From G963662905 sp963662905 (GTDB lineage: Bacteria > Bacteroidota > Bacteroidia > Bacteroidales > WRLA01): a stretch of 64,000 nucleotides of DNA. A program made the position numbers and the translations under genes. Positions within the stretch are counted from its first letter, which is position 1; every line of letters begins with the position of its first letter. This document shows positions 17,890-27,581 of the stretch, one piece after another. The notes beneath the pieces are model-generated. The model searched no databases. It saw nothing but the letters and a program-made list of their open reading frames with translations, and had not been told where the DNA came from. The stretch lies in the NCBI GenBank assembly GCA_963662905.2, contig CAXXFD010000002.1, forward strand, positions 496,001 to 560,000, read 5' to 3'.

Positions 17890-20800
17890 ATGCCAAAAGA
17901 ATCAAACCAAAACGAGAACAAGAAGAAAGGAACACCGTACAGCATTAAATCATCAATTCTGGACTTTCCGGTGGTTGGGATTGGGGCATCTGCGGGTGGG
18001 CTGGAAGCCATTCAGGAATTTTTCCGTGAGCTGCCCCAAAAGCCCGGCGCCAGTTTTGTTGTGGTTCAGCATTTATCGCCTGACTATAAAAGTTTTATGA
18101 GCGAGCTGCTGGCGCGGCACACAAAAATTGCCATTAAAGTGGTTGAAGACGGGATGGAAATTGAGGAAAACCATATTTACCTCATTCCACCCAAAATGAA
18201 CATGACTGTTTTTCACGGCAAATTATTTTTGAATGAAATCAGTGATGACCGCACGCTCAATTTACCTATTGATATTTTCCTGCGCTCTTTGGCCAAAGAT
18301 CAGGAAAAAAATGCCATAGCCATTATTCTTTCCGGAACCGGCAGTGATGGAGCTTTGGGAATCCGTGCTATAAAGGAATACGGCGGCATGACGATGTCGC
18401 AAGATTATAAATCAGCGAAATTTGATGGTATGCCCCGTTCATCGGCAGCTACCGGAATGATTGATTTTGTGCTGCCCCCAAAACAACTGGCAGCGGAGCT
18501 CATGGAGTTCTTTAAGCATCCCTTCGTAAAGAAAACAAAACAAATTGAAGACCTGATCAACAGCAGTCAAAATCAACTCTCGAAAGTAATTGCAATTTTG
18601 CGCGATGAAAAAGGCGTCGATTTTACGCTTTACAAGGAAAACACCATCATAAGGCGCTTAGAAAAACGCATCAGCATCAACCGATTTACTAAAATTGAAG
18701 AATATGTAAAATTTCTGGCACGCAACAAAAGGGAAGTAGATATCCTTTTTAATGAATTGCTCATTGGCGTTACGCGTTTCTTCCGCGATGAAGAAAGCTT
18801 TAACGTTTTAAGAAACAAAATCATTCCGGAAATTATAGAAAAGCTTAACACAGAGGAGGAAATCAGGATTTGGACACCCGGCTGTTCTACAGGAGAAGAA
18901 GCCTATTCCATTGCTATTCTTTTTGCCGAATACCTTTCGGAAAATAACATTAAAAAAGAGGTGAAACTATTTGCAACTGATCTGGATACGCAGTCTTTGG
19001 AATATGCCGGTACAGGATATTATCCGGGAAACATTATTTCTGATGTAAGCCCGGAGCGTTTAAGCAGATATTTTATAAAAAAGGAAGATGGTTATCAGGT
19101 AAATGAAACGATCCGCAGTATGATTATTTTTGCCCGCCATAATCTTCTGGAAGATCCTCCATTTTCAAAAATTGACCTGATCAGCTGTCGAAATCTACTG
19201 ATTTACCTCAATGGCGACACGCAGCAGAAAGTCATCAGCATGTTCCATGTCAGCCTGAAAAGCAAGTCTTATTTATTCCTGGGTAATAGCGAATCATTGG
19301 GCAAAATGGCCGAAGGATATGAAATCATAGATTCGAAAAGCAAAATATTCCGGAAAGGCGACAAATACAGGCCGGGATACATACATAATTACAATATTTC
19401 CAATGGTGTACACAAAAACGCAGGAGACCTGAAAAGCATCAGTTCCTATGTTAAAAACATTAAACCCAAGAGTTTCATGCAATCGGGCATTATTGATGCC
19501 ATCCTGAGCGATTATTTGCCGCCTTCTGTCATTATTGATGAATATTACGATATTTTGCACAGCATTCATAATGTCGGGAAATACGTAAGCCTTCCCGTGG
19601 GACAGGTCTCGCTCAACCTTTTAAAAATGCTGCCCCGCGAGCAATCGGTTATTGTCAGCAGCCTCATCCGAAGATCGGAGAAAAACCCTTCGGGCATTAC
19701 CATTGATAATATCAACTTTTCCGGAGATAATGATATGCAGTTGTCGATCAGCTGCAAAAAACTAAATGATGAGCTAAATCATACAGCTTATTACCTGATT
19801 TCCTTCATCGAAAAGAAAAAGGAAAAGAAACTGCAGCAAGTCGAAAAAATTGAGCGCCTCGATTTAAACAGCCAATACCGTGAACGCATCATAGAGCTCG
19901 AGAAAGAGCTTCAATATAAAAGTGAAAACCTTCAGGCGACTGTGGAAGAGCTTGAAACTTCCAACGAGGAACTGCAATCATCAAATGAAGAACTGATTGC
20001 TTCCAATGAAGAGCTGCAAAGCACCAATGAGGAACTGCAATCGGTAAACGAGGAATTATATACCGTCAATTCGGAGCATATCCGTAAAATTGAAGAACTG
20101 ACCGAGCTGAATGCCGATTTCGACAACCTGCTGAAAAACACACAAGTAGGCAATCTTTATCTTGATCGTCATTTGAATATCAGGAAAATAAATAATGTCG
20201 CCAGCCATCTAACCAATATTCTCACATCGGATATCGGGCGTCCGATTGAACATCTTTCAGTAAACAATCTTTATCCGGATTTTCTGAACAATATTGAAAA
20301 GGTATCCACTGATCTGCAGCCCATTGAGCGTGAAATCAAGGAAAAATTCGGCCAATGGTACCTGATGCGCATCCTGCCCTACCGTACTGCGGAAAATGCC
20401 ATCGACGGAATCATCATCACTTTTGTGGATATCACCCGCCTGAAAAGCTCACAGGAAAGGGTAACTGAACTCAGTCAGCGCCTGAAAAAATCCCTTGACC
20501 TGGGCGAAATGTCCTGGTGGGAATGGAATGTAAAATCAAATGAAGTATTTACAGGCAATGCCAAATACGAAATGCTGGGATATGATAAAGAAGATATACC
20601 GCCCGGTTTTGAAGGCTGGACAAGTTTGCTGCACCCGGATGATTATGAAGGATGCATGCAGGCCATGCGCGATCATATGGAGGGAAAAGCCGATACCTAT
20701 TTTTCAGAATACAGAATCCGGCATAAAGATGGCCATTATTTATGGTATCGTGATAAAGGAGGGATCGCCAGTCGTGATGAAAACGGGAAACCATCCATCC

Positions 20801-21273
20801 TGATGGGGATTGTCATGAACATCACCAAAGAAAAGAGCCTGGCAGAAACCCATAAAACCGAAATTGACCTGGCATCGAATCAATTAAAACAGGAAATAGA
20901 AAAATATAATTTATTATACAAATCCATGACACAGGGCGTGGTTTTTCAAAATGCAGAAGGCTTTGTAACCGATGCCAATCCTGCTGCAGAAAACATTTTG
21001 GGGCTGAGCCTTGCAGATATGCAAAACCGCAATTCGGAAAATCCTGAATGGAAAAGCCTGAAAACAGACGGTTCGGAATATCCCGGAGAGGAACATCCAT
21101 CGATGCTGGCATTGAAAAACAAAAAAATATACAAAAATAAGGTGATGGGCGTATATAATCCTTCGCGTAAAACCCATGTCTGGATTAATATTACAGCCAT
21201 TCCATTATTTCAGGAAGGAGAACGAAACCCATGGCAGGTGTACACTATTTTTGATGAAGTGGACGCGCCCTAA
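17890..21273 (+). CDS. CheB methylesterase - CheR methyltransferase - PAS fusion protein
   Basis: 1127 residues. Residues about 20-210 form a CheB catalytic domain with the triad Ser34 (GASAGG), His61 (VVQHLSP) and Asp153 (GTGSDGALG). Residues about 225-490 form a CheR SAM-dependent methyltransferase (VTRFFRDEESF, then WTPGCSTGEEAYSIA). A long coiled coil with ELxxSNEELxSxNEEL heptads (about 640-740) leads to three PAS domains, of which the second has a PAC motif (YRIRHKDGHYLWYRDKGG). There is no receiver and no kinase domain. Such fusions occur widely outside chemotaxis and are thought to sense and signal through PAS. A PAS histidine kinase starts 26 bases downstream and is probably its partner. 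No che or mcp genes are nearby. Confidence 0.92.
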   Translation: MPKESNQNENKKKGTPYSIKSSILDFPVVGIGASAGGLEAIQEFFRELPQKPGASFVVVQHLSPDYKSFMSELLARHTKIAIKVVEDGMEIEENHIYLIPPKMNMTVFHGKLFLNEISDDRTLNLPIDIFLRSLAKDQEKNAIAIILSGTGSDGALGIRAIKEYGGMTMSQDYKSAKFDGMPRSSAATGMIDFVLPPKQLAAELMEFFKHPFVKKTKQIEDLINSSQNQLSKVIAILRDEKGVDFTLYKENTIIRRLEKRISINRFTKIEEYVKFLARNKREVDILFNELLIGVTRFFRDEESFNVLRNKIIPEIIEKLNTEEEIRIWTPGCSTGEEAYSIAILFAEYLSENNIKKEVKLFATDLDTQSLEYAGTGYYPGNIISDVSPERLSRYFIKKEDGYQVNETIRSMIIFARHNLLEDPPFSKIDLISCRNLLIYLNGDTQQKVISMFHVSLKSKSYLFLGNSESLGKMAEGYEIIDSKSKIFRKGDKYRPGYIHNYNISNGVHKNAGDLKSISSYVKNIKPKSFMQSGIIDAILSDYLPPSVIIDEYYDILHSIHNVGKYVSLPVGQVSLNLLKMLPREQSVIVSSLIRRSEKNPSGITIDNINFSGDNDMQLSISCKKLNDELNHTAYYLISFIEKKKEKKLQQVEKIERLDLNSQYRERIIELEKELQYKSENLQATVEELETSNEELQSSNEELIASNEELQSTNEELQSVNEELYTVNSEHIRKIEELTELNADFDNLLKNTQVGNLYLDRHLNIRKINNVASHLTNILTSDIGRPIEHLSVNNLYPDFLNNIEKVSTDLQPIEREIKEKFGQWYLMRILPYRTAENAIDGIIITFVDITRLKSSQERVTELSQRLKKSLDLGEMSWWEWNVKSNEVFTGNAKYEMLGYDKEDIPPGFEGWTSLLHPDDYEGCMQAMRDHMEGKADTYFSEYRIRHKDGHYLWYRDKGGIASRDENGKPSILMGIVMNITKEKSLAETHKTEIDLASNQLKQEIEKYNLLYKSMTQGVVFQNAEGFVTDANPAAENILGLSLADMQNRNSENPEWKSLKTDGSEYPGEEHPSMLALKNKKIYKNKVMGVYNPSRKTHVWINITAIPLFQEGERNPWQVYTIFDEVDAP

Positions 21274-21299
21274 AATTCAGCAAAAGACAGTAAAGCAGT

Positions 21300-22997
21300 A
21301 TGGACTTAAGAGAAAAAGCGAAGAAACTATTAGAAAACGAAAAACCGGACAATTCTTCCCTGCTCAACAAAGACCTTGAGAAAGTGGTGGAAGAATTACG
21401 CATTTACCAGTTTGAATTGGAGCTACAAAACCAGGAATTGCGCGAAACGCAGCTAAAACTGGAAGAAAGCCACAAACGATATGAAGAGCTGTTCCATAAG
21501 GCACCATTGGGATACCTTACCCTGGATGAAGAATTTACGATCACCAACATCAACCAGACCGGCCAGCACATGCTCGGAATGGAGAAAAGCCTTAAGGGAA
21601 GCAAGTTTTTTTCTTTAGTCCATCCCGATTTTCAGGATCAGTTTTATTTATGCTTTAAGGGTGTTTTAAAGAGCGGGAAAGAAATAAAAAGGGACATCAG
21701 GCTCCAAAAAGGGCACAATCAATGGTTTTATGCCCGCTTAAGCTGCAAACACTATTTGGATGAAAAACAGAAACCCAATATCCGGATGACCCTGGATGAT
21801 GTCAGTTTGGAAAAGAAACTTGAAGCAAAGATCGTCCGCGAAAAAGAAAAACTCAAAGAAAGCGAAAGCAGGTTCCGACAGATTGTGGAGCGCTCCAGTG
21901 ATGTATTTTATTATCAAAACATGCAGTCCGCACAATTTGAGTACGTTAGTCCGAATATTAGCCATCTTTTGGGCATAAGCGATCAGGAGTTCCTTCACCT
22001 AAATCTGGCCGAGCAAAAATCCAAAGTGCATCCCGAAGACCTGCCGATTGTTGTTTCGTTCCGTGATGACCTGATCAAAGCCGATGAAGAAGGCAAGGCC
22101 AATCTGGAAAGGAAATTCCGTCTGAAACATAAAGACGGACATTATGTGTGGCTGCATGGAAATTATGCACTGCTGCGCGATGAAAACGGAAAGCCGGTTT
22201 CTGTTGTGGGCAGTTTGCACGATATCAGCGAGTTAACAAACAACGCCATCGAACTGAAGGCAGCCAAGGAAAAAGCCGAAGAAAACGACCGCCTGAAATC
22301 GGCCTTCCTGGCCAATATGAGCCACGAAATACGCACGCCTATGAACGGCATCATGGGCTTTGCGCAATTGCTCCGCGAGAAAGACAGAAGCGAGGAAGAT
22401 CGCGAAAAATATCTTGCCATTATTGAGAAAAGCGGAAAACGCATGCTCAACCTCATCAACGACCTGATCAACATCTCCCGGATTGAAGCCGGCCAGATGA
22501 CCGTTGAAAAAGACCGCTTTGAAATCAATGAGCTGATGGATGAGCTGTACCACTTTTTTAAGGCAGAAACGAATAAAAAAGCCATCCAATTCCAAATGCA
22601 CAAAGGGCAGCCCAATAAAAATTTCATGCTCAATACAGACCGGGAAAAACTTTTTGCCGTGCTGACCAATTTGATAAAAAATGCCATTAAATATACAGAA
22701 AAAGGCAGCATAAGTTTTGGTTACGAAATCCGCGAAAAGCATTTGGAATTCTTCATTAAAGATACCGGCATAGGTATTTCCAAAAAGCATCAGGAAGTAG
22801 TTTTCGACCGCTTTACACGCGAGCATTACCGGGCCGATTCGCCTTATGAAGGCTCAGGACTGGGACTGGCCATCAGTGCGGCTTTTGTTAAAATGATGCA
22901 AGGCAAAATATGGTTTGAATCAAACAGCCAAACGGATTATCCGGATACAGAAAGTTTTACGCATTTTTATTTTCGTCTGCCCCATGAGAACGCATAA
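21300..22997 (+). CDS. PAS-domain sensor histidine kinase
   Basis: 565 residues without membrane helices, so probably cytoplasmic. An N-terminal coil (VVEELRIYQFELELQNQEL) precedes PAS 1 (about 60-180) and PAS 2 (about 195-315, with RKFRLKHKDGHYVWLHG). The HisKA domain has the phospho-acceptor His342 in FLANMSHEIRTPMNG. The HATPase domain shows the N box NLIKNAIKYT, the G1 box DTGIGISKKHQ, the F box and G2 EGSGLGLAI. There is no receiver domain and no adjacent response regulator. The spacing of 26 bases to the CheB-CheR-PAS gene and the shared N-terminal coil plus PAS style suggest that they act together. Confidence 0.93.
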   Translation: MDLREKAKKLLENEKPDNSSLLNKDLEKVVEELRIYQFELELQNQELRETQLKLEESHKRYEELFHKAPLGYLTLDEEFTITNINQTGQHMLGMEKSLKGSKFFSLVHPDFQDQFYLCFKGVLKSGKEIKRDIRLQKGHNQWFYARLSCKHYLDEKQKPNIRMTLDDVSLEKKLEAKIVREKEKLKESESRFRQIVERSSDVFYYQNMQSAQFEYVSPNISHLLGISDQEFLHLNLAEQKSKVHPEDLPIVVSFRDDLIKADEEGKANLERKFRLKHKDGHYVWLHGNYALLRDENGKPVSVVGSLHDISELTNNAIELKAAKEKAEENDRLKSAFLANMSHEIRTPMNGIMGFAQLLREKDRSEEDREKYLAIIEKSGKRMLNLINDLINISRIEAGQMTVEKDRFEINELMDELYHFFKAETNKKAIQFQMHKGQPNKNFMLNTDREKLFAVLTNLIKNAIKYTEKGSISFGYEIREKHLEFFIKDTGIGISKKHQEVVFDRFTREHYRADSPYEGSGLGLAISAAFVKMMQGKIWFESNSQTDYPDTESFTHFYFRLPHENA

Positions 22998-23107
22998 TGA
23001 GGATTTGATTGTGGAATGGAACGTCAATCAACGATCGTAGCGAGGAGAAGCCCCATAAAAGTTAGCTGAATTGTACTATAAAGCCCCCTTGTCTCTTTTG
23101 TCTTTAC

Positions 23108-23995
23108 CTAAGGCAACTCCTCCCCTTTCGAGGCATTGTAAACCATAAACCATTGCTCCAGGCTCATTTGCAAATCCTGCGCGGAAACCGCAGCACGTAT
23201 TCGATCAGGATTTCCACTGCCCACCACAGGAATAATCCCTGCCGGATGCTGCAACAGCCAGACATAAGCTACAATATCAATAGCATTATGATCAAGTTCC
23301 TGAGCTACTTCCCAAAGTGCATCATGAACCCGTTTTTCCAGCTCTGTTTTCGGATTAAAAATCCTTCCTCCGCCCAAAGGAGACCAGGCCATTGGCTGGA
23401 TTTTCTCTTTCAAAAAGAAATCCATATTGCCGTTTTCGAAATGCTCCAGGCAAAGGGGCGATATTTCTACCTGATTGGTAATCAAGGGCATATCACAATA
23501 ATTTTGCAACATCTCAAACTGCATGGGCAAAAAATTGCTCACGCCAAAATGAAGCACTTTCCCTTTTTCTTTGAGCGTTAAAAATGCTTTGGCGACTTCT
23601 TCGGGATTAAAAAAGGGCGATGGGCGGTGCAAAAGCAATAGGTCTAGATAATCGGTTTTCAGATTTTTCAGGGATTGTTCTACCGAGCTCACAATATGCT
23701 CATAAGAATAATCGTAAATTTTCAGTCGCCTTTGCGGGAATTTGTCCGACAAAAGTTTAATCCCGCATTTCGTAATAATTTGAATTTCAGAGCGCAAAGC
23801 CGGATCAATTTTAAGAGCTTCACCAAACAAAGCTTCGCATTGATAATCTCCATAGATATCTGCATGATCGAAGCTGGTAATGTCCATGTCCAGGCATGAT
23901 TTTGTCAGGGACAAAAGCTGTTGAGGGCTTAGATTCCAGTCGGCCAACCGCCAATGGCCATGTACCAGCGGAGATAAGATATGAGTGATTTTCAT
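23108..23995 (-). CDS. Aldo/keto reductase (YdhF-like)
   Basis: A 295-residue NADPH-dependent oxidoreductase of the (beta/alpha)8 aldo/keto reductase family. The catalytic tetrad can be seen: Asp and Tyr in FDHADIYGDY, Lys in IITKCGI, His in LLLLHRPSP. Other family marks are GKVLHFGVSN and the C-terminal cofactor segment IIPVVGSGNPDRIRAA. The overall pattern (HGHWRLADWNLS near the N-terminus) is closest to YdhF-type reductases; the substrate is unknown. The start is the ATG at 23995, about 15 bases after the inferred transcription start; an ATG at 24004 is also in frame. Confidence 0.9.
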   Translation of the reverse strand: MKITHILSPLVHGHWRLADWNLSPQQLLSLTKSCLDMDITSFDHADIYGDYQCEALFGEALKIDPALRSEIQIITKCGIKLLSDKFPQRRLKIYDYSYEHIVSSVEQSLKNLKTDYLDLLLLHRPSPFFNPEEVAKAFLTLKEKGKVLHFGVSNFLPMQFEMLQNYCDMPLITNQVEISPLCLEHFENGNMDFFLKEKIQPMAWSPLGGGRIFNPKTELEKRVHDALWEVAQELDHNAIDIVAYVWLLQHPAGIIPVVGSGNPDRIRAAVSAQDLQMSLEQWFMVYNASKGEELP

Positions 23996-24016
23996 AGCTC
24001 GCATTTTATATTTCTA

Positions 24017-24024
24017 CAAAAATA
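24017..24024 (-). promoter_or_regulatory. TAnnTTTG -7 element of the aldo/keto reductase gene
   Basis: Minus strand TATTTTTG, 22 bases before the chosen ATG. The leader would be very short. Confidence 0.45.
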
Positions 24025-24520
24025 TATAAAAGTTTTCTGTGCTTTTTATCGTTCAAGTCATCATATTAAAAAAAACGCACAAATAAGAATTGCATTTAGC
24101 CTGCTTTATTCAAACTTTAATTGAGACCAATATATAATATTATCATTGCAAATGGCATCAGCAAATCCCACCAGAAAACATAACCGGCTGAACCGGGATT
24201 AAAATTTTTCGGTTCTACTAGAAATTTCGTGGATAGACAAAACTTAAATCTCCAACAAATTCCTCCTTCCGATCTTTCGGAATTCCTCAGGCTTGGTCTC
24301 GACTCCGCTCAACCACCGCAATATAAGGTCTTCGAGCGGAGCCGAGAAGCCGAACCAAGCCAAGAAGCCGCATTTGCCTGAAGGGCTGCAACAAATCAGC
24401 CTGATATCGCCAGAAAAATCCACCCGATAAAAATGCGCATGCACTGATCCGGATAAACTCAAATCAATTCTTATAGTAAATTTTTATAAATTAGCCCAAA
24501 ATACGATTGAGCCTTATAAA
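24025..24520. other. Intergenic region with dispersed repeat
   Basis: About 500 bases between divergent genes. It contains the repeat copy at 24268-24383. The rest is AT-rich. A 72-codon minus-strand open frame (24244-24462) overlaps the repeat and is not believed to be a gene. No clear promoter for the GH gene was found. Confidence 0.5.
24268..24383 (-). repeat. Dispersed GC-rich repeat, copy 2 (reverse)
   Basis: Read on the minus strand, it contains CTTGGCTTGGTTCGGCTTCT, GCTCGAAGACCTTATA, GTTGAGCGGAGTCGAGACCA and then AGCCTGAGGAATTC, in the same order as the copy at 850-965. The plus strand carries CTCGACTCCGCTCAACCACC, the same core as the tandem array at 31489-31633. It therefore links the two repeat types. 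Confidence 0.6.
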
Positions 24521-25819
24521 ATGAAAAAAGCGATTACCTTTTCTATTTTTATCATCATCTGCCTTATGGGATGCAAAAACGAAACCCGAAAAACTGAAGT
24601 TGATAAAGCACAACTGGACAAAATCCGTATTGAGCTGACCAAAGAATTCCGCCGTTTGGAACCACAGGTCATTCAACCGGCAGAAGGTTATTTAAAATAT
24701 CCTTATCTGATTCCTGCCGGATTTTACAAACAAATGTGGGACTGGGACGGCTTTTTCATGGGCAACCACCTGGCCAGCATTGGCAAAGCAGAATACCTGA
24801 AATACTGGGCATTAAACCTCATTCAGGGCATTGACTCGACCGGATATGTTGCCGGATGTGCCACAACCAAGGGACCTCGCCCGATTTTCGGGAAATTTGC
24901 CATGAAGCCATTCCTGTCGCAGGGCGTATATTTTGCATCGGAAAAGCTAAACGACTATTCCTGGGCAGAAGAACATTATGATGCCCTGATGCGCGCTTTG
25001 GATTATCGCGACCAAACCCAGTTAGACACGGCTTATAATCTGTATTTCTGGGACAATGCCATGCAGAGCGGCGCCGACAACAATCCGGCCATGAACTATT
25101 TCTGGAAAGAAGACCACCGCTCTTTCCTTGCTCCCGATGTCAGTACGCTGCAACTCAGGGAAATCATTGCTCAGGCAAAAATTGCCAAAAAACTGGGCAA
25201 AGCAGATGATGCAAAAATGCTGAAAGAAAAAGCAAAAAAACTCCGTAAAGCCATCAACGAACATTTGTGTTGCGAAGAAGACGGCATTTATTACACCATC
25301 GACCGTGAAACCGGCGATTTTTATAAAAGGGTCAGTTATTCGAGCTTTATTCCCTTGATCCAAAACCTGCCTTCCAAAGAAAACGGAAAGCGCATGATTG
25401 AGCAATACCTGATCAATCCGGAACATATGAAAGCTAATTATGGGTTTCGCTCTTTGTCGAAACAGGATCCGGACTACAACAATAAAAACATCATCGTGCC
25501 ATTTTCCAACTGGCAGGGCCCGGTGTGGCCAATAGCCAATTATTTATACCATATCGGGCTTAAAAACTACGGCTATGAAGATGAAGTAGCCTGGATGGCC
25601 GGAACGCTGGGGCAGCTTTTGCTGGACGATATCGCCGAGTGGGATTCCATGCACGAAAACTATCATGCAGATACCGGAATGCCATTGGCTCCTGCCGCGG
25701 ATCATGTAGATAAAAACGGTAAATTTGTAGGCTTCATCAGTTGGAACCTTTGCATGCAAAATGTTTTGGAAGGTGTAAGCCAGGACCAATGGATGCTGCT
25801 GGAACTTAAAGAAGATTAA
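24521..25819 (+). CDS. Lipoprotein glycoside hydrolase, MGH1/trehalase-like (alpha/alpha)6 barrel
   Basis: 432 residues with a lipoprotein signal (CLMGC, Cys18). The body has the repeated Trp/Asp pattern of six-hairpin glycosidases: MWDWDGFFMGNHLAS, FFWKEDH-type aromatic segments, FWDNAMQSGADNNP (aligning with the catalytic-acid motif of GH63/GH37 enzymes, SG.DNSP), FSNWQGPVWPIANY and a C-terminal ENYHADTG that could supply the base. NCBI-type names for such proteins are MGH1-like glycoside hydrolases, acting on mannosylglycerate, trehalose or oligosaccharides; the substrate here is unknown. The lipid anchor places it in the periplasm or on the surface. A second lipoprotein gene follows 65 bases downstream. 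Confidence 0.8.
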   Translation: MKKAITFSIFIIICLMGCKNETRKTEVDKAQLDKIRIELTKEFRRLEPQVIQPAEGYLKYPYLIPAGFYKQMWDWDGFFMGNHLASIGKAEYLKYWALNLIQGIDSTGYVAGCATTKGPRPIFGKFAMKPFLSQGVYFASEKLNDYSWAEEHYDALMRALDYRDQTQLDTAYNLYFWDNAMQSGADNNPAMNYFWKEDHRSFLAPDVSTLQLREIIAQAKIAKKLGKADDAKMLKEKAKKLRKAINEHLCCEEDGIYYTIDRETGDFYKRVSYSSFIPLIQNLPSKENGKRMIEQYLINPEHMKANYGFRSLSKQDPDYNNKNIIVPFSNWQGPVWPIANYLYHIGLKNYGYEDEVAWMAGTLGQLLLDDIAEWDSMHENYHADTGMPLAPAADHVDKNGKFVGFISWNLCMQNVLEGVSQDQWMLLELKED

Positions 25820-25884
25820 AAACAAGCTTCTACGGAATAATTTTTGCAGTAAATCAAGATCAACAATCATAAAAATATCAATCA

Positions 25885-26505
25885 ATGAAAAAAGCAGTTC
25901 AATTTACAGTTTTCGCCATTATTTTTTCTTTCCTGCTCTCTGCTTGTTATACAACGCGCATCAGCAACGAATGGACCAACCCAAATTATAAGCAACAAAA
26001 GCTGGAAAAAGTAGCTGTTGTTGCTATTTTAAAAATGGGAGAAACCCGTAAAGCCATGGAACATTATATGGCGGAATACCTCAAAAGGGGCGGCCTGAAT
26101 GCTGTTGCTGCCTATACGCTCATCCAGGACACGGCGCAGCAAGACAAAGAGCAAATGGAAAAGATTTTTAATGCTGCCGGAGTAGATGCTGTGCTCACCA
26201 TGCGCAAAATTGCCATCGACGAACAGGCAAATTATGTTGCCCCGACCGTTTATCCATATCCGCGTGTTTATTACAATAATTTTTATAATTATTATTACAA
26301 CTCATGGGGTGCTTTTGCCACACCGGGCTATGTGCGCATCGACAAAACCTTCCGCATTGAAAACAACCTTTATGAAGCTTCCAATGATGAAGTGATCTGG
26401 ACAGCCGTAAGCAACACCATGAACCCCGACAGCGAAATGAACCTGGCCGAAAGTATCAGCACACAGATTATCAGAAGGCTGAAGAAGAACGGGATGTTGA
26501 AATAG
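25885..26505 (+). CDS. Small lipoprotein of unknown function
   Basis: 206 residues with a clear lipobox (LLSAC, Cys21). The mature part starts with YTTRISNEWTNPNY and has an alpha/beta pattern, with a strand VAVVAIL, a helix GETRKAMEHYMAEYLKRGG, and AGVDAVLTMRKI, resembling periplasmic lipoproteins of the LpoB-like or DUF4136-like fold, followed by a Tyr/Asn-rich loop (YYNNFYNYYYN) near residue 130. I do not recognise a specific family. It may be co-transcribed with the upstream glycosidase lipoprotein. A strong terminator follows at 26560. Confidence 0.75.
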   Translation: MKKAVQFTVFAIIFSFLLSACYTTRISNEWTNPNYKQQKLEKVAVVAILKMGETRKAMEHYMAEYLKRGGLNAVAAYTLIQDTAQQDKEQMEKIFNAAGVDAVLTMRKIAIDEQANYVAPTVYPYPRVYYNNFYNYYYNSWGAFATPGYVRIDKTFRIENNLYEASNDEVIWTAVSNTMNPDSEMNLAESISTQIIRRLKKNGMLK

Positions 26506-26559
26506 AGATTCTTATGAATCAACCCACTTCTTGAATCAAAAAAACCTTTACATGCAATA

Positions 26560-26595
26560 AAAAAGCAGCTCCCGAACCAGAGAGCTGCTTTTTTT
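26560..26595. terminator. Bidirectional terminator between lipoprotein gene and yebC
   Basis: 12-bp stem AAAAAGCAGCTC / GAGCTGCTTTTT with a ten-base loop, between convergent genes. Confidence 0.88.
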
Positions 26596-26613
26596 ATAAG
26601 CTGATGTTTTGGT

Positions 26614-27324
26614 TTAAGCCATATTGTGAAAAACTTTCACAACGTCTTCATCGTCTTCCAGTTTTTCGAGCAGTTTTTCTACTTCCTCAGTTTGCTCTTC
26701 ATTCAGTTCTTTGGTATCCATTGGGATTCGCTCCGATTCGGCACTTTCGATTTCAAATCCGTTTTCTTCGAGATATTTCTGTATCGGGCCAAAAGCTTCG
26801 AATTCGCCATAGATAATCATAAAGCCATCTTCTTCAAAAATTTCTGAAACGCCCTCATCGATTAGTTCCAGCTCAAGTTCTTCCATATCCACACCTTCTT
26901 TTTCCTTTACTTTGAAGTGGCATTTATGTTCAAACATAAAATCCACGCTTCCCTGAGTGCTCAGGTTTCCGTTCAGCTTATTGAAATAGCTGCGCACATT
27001 GGCAACGGTACGGGTTGTATTGTCAGTGGCTGTTTCGACCAGTATCGCAATTCCGTGGGGTGCATAACCTTCATAAACCACCTCTTTATAATCGCCCATA
27101 TCTTTTGAAGTAGCCTTTTTGATGGCGCGTTCCACATTATCTTTGGGCATATTGGCAGCACGGGCGTTCTGGATCAGCAGACGGAGCTTTGGGTTTGCTT
27201 CAGGATCAGGGCCACCGTTTTTCGCTGCTATGGTTATTTCTTTTCCAAGTTTGGTAAATGTGCGCGACATACTGCCCCAGCGCTTCATTTTCCTGGCCTT
27301 TCGGTATTCAAATGCTCTTCCCAT
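26614..27324 (-). CDS. YebC/PmpR/TACO1-family protein
   Basis: 236 residues, matching the family length. Signatures are MGRAFEYRKARKMKRWG at the N-terminus, FTKLGKEITIAAKNGGPDPE, NPKLRLLIQNARAANMPKDN, and YEGYAPHGIAILVE followed by TDNTTRTVANVRSYF. The family has been described as transcriptional regulators (PmpR) and, more recently, as translation factors that relieve ribosome stalling on proline-rich stretches, like mitochondrial TACO1. A glutamate-rich C-terminal helix is present. It is monocistronic, between a terminator and the -7 box at 27351. Confidence 0.93.
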   Translation of the reverse strand: MGRAFEYRKARKMKRWGSMSRTFTKLGKEITIAAKNGGPDPEANPKLRLLIQNARAANMPKDNVERAIKKATSKDMGDYKEVVYEGYAPHGIAILVETATDNTTRTVANVRSYFNKLNGNLSTQGSVDFMFEHKCHFKVKEKEGVDMEELELELIDEGVSEIFEEDGFMIIYGEFEAFGPIQKYLEENGFEIESAESERIPMDTKELNEEQTEEVEKLLEKLEDDEDVVKVFHNMA

Positions 27325-27350
27325 GATATTTCGTATTTATTTTAAAAGCG

Positions 27351-27358
27351 CAAAAATA
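27351..27358 (-). promoter_or_regulatory. TAnnTTTG -7 element of yebC
   Basis: Minus strand TATTTTTG, 27 bases before the ATG at 27324. Confidence 0.5.
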
Positions 27359-27581
27359 AAGAATTTCAATCATCCAGCACAGCTACAGCCAAATTTTCAG
27401 CAATTCCGCAAGAAGTTATTTTCATAGAAAGATCATTTGGCATTAAAACTACTGGGCATAGTTTTACCTGCCAGCATTTAGCCAGTTGCCTTCATCGTTA
27501 TGACTTAAAAAATTACCTCCTTTTTTTGTTAATAGGTTTTGCCCTGAATGTTTGAGCAGGGGTTCTCTGTTTTTTTTAGTT

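Noticed and set aside
24244..24462. 72-codon minus-strand frame with AWFG/LEDL-type sequence
   Set aside because: Lies within the second repeat copy; low confidence that it is translated.
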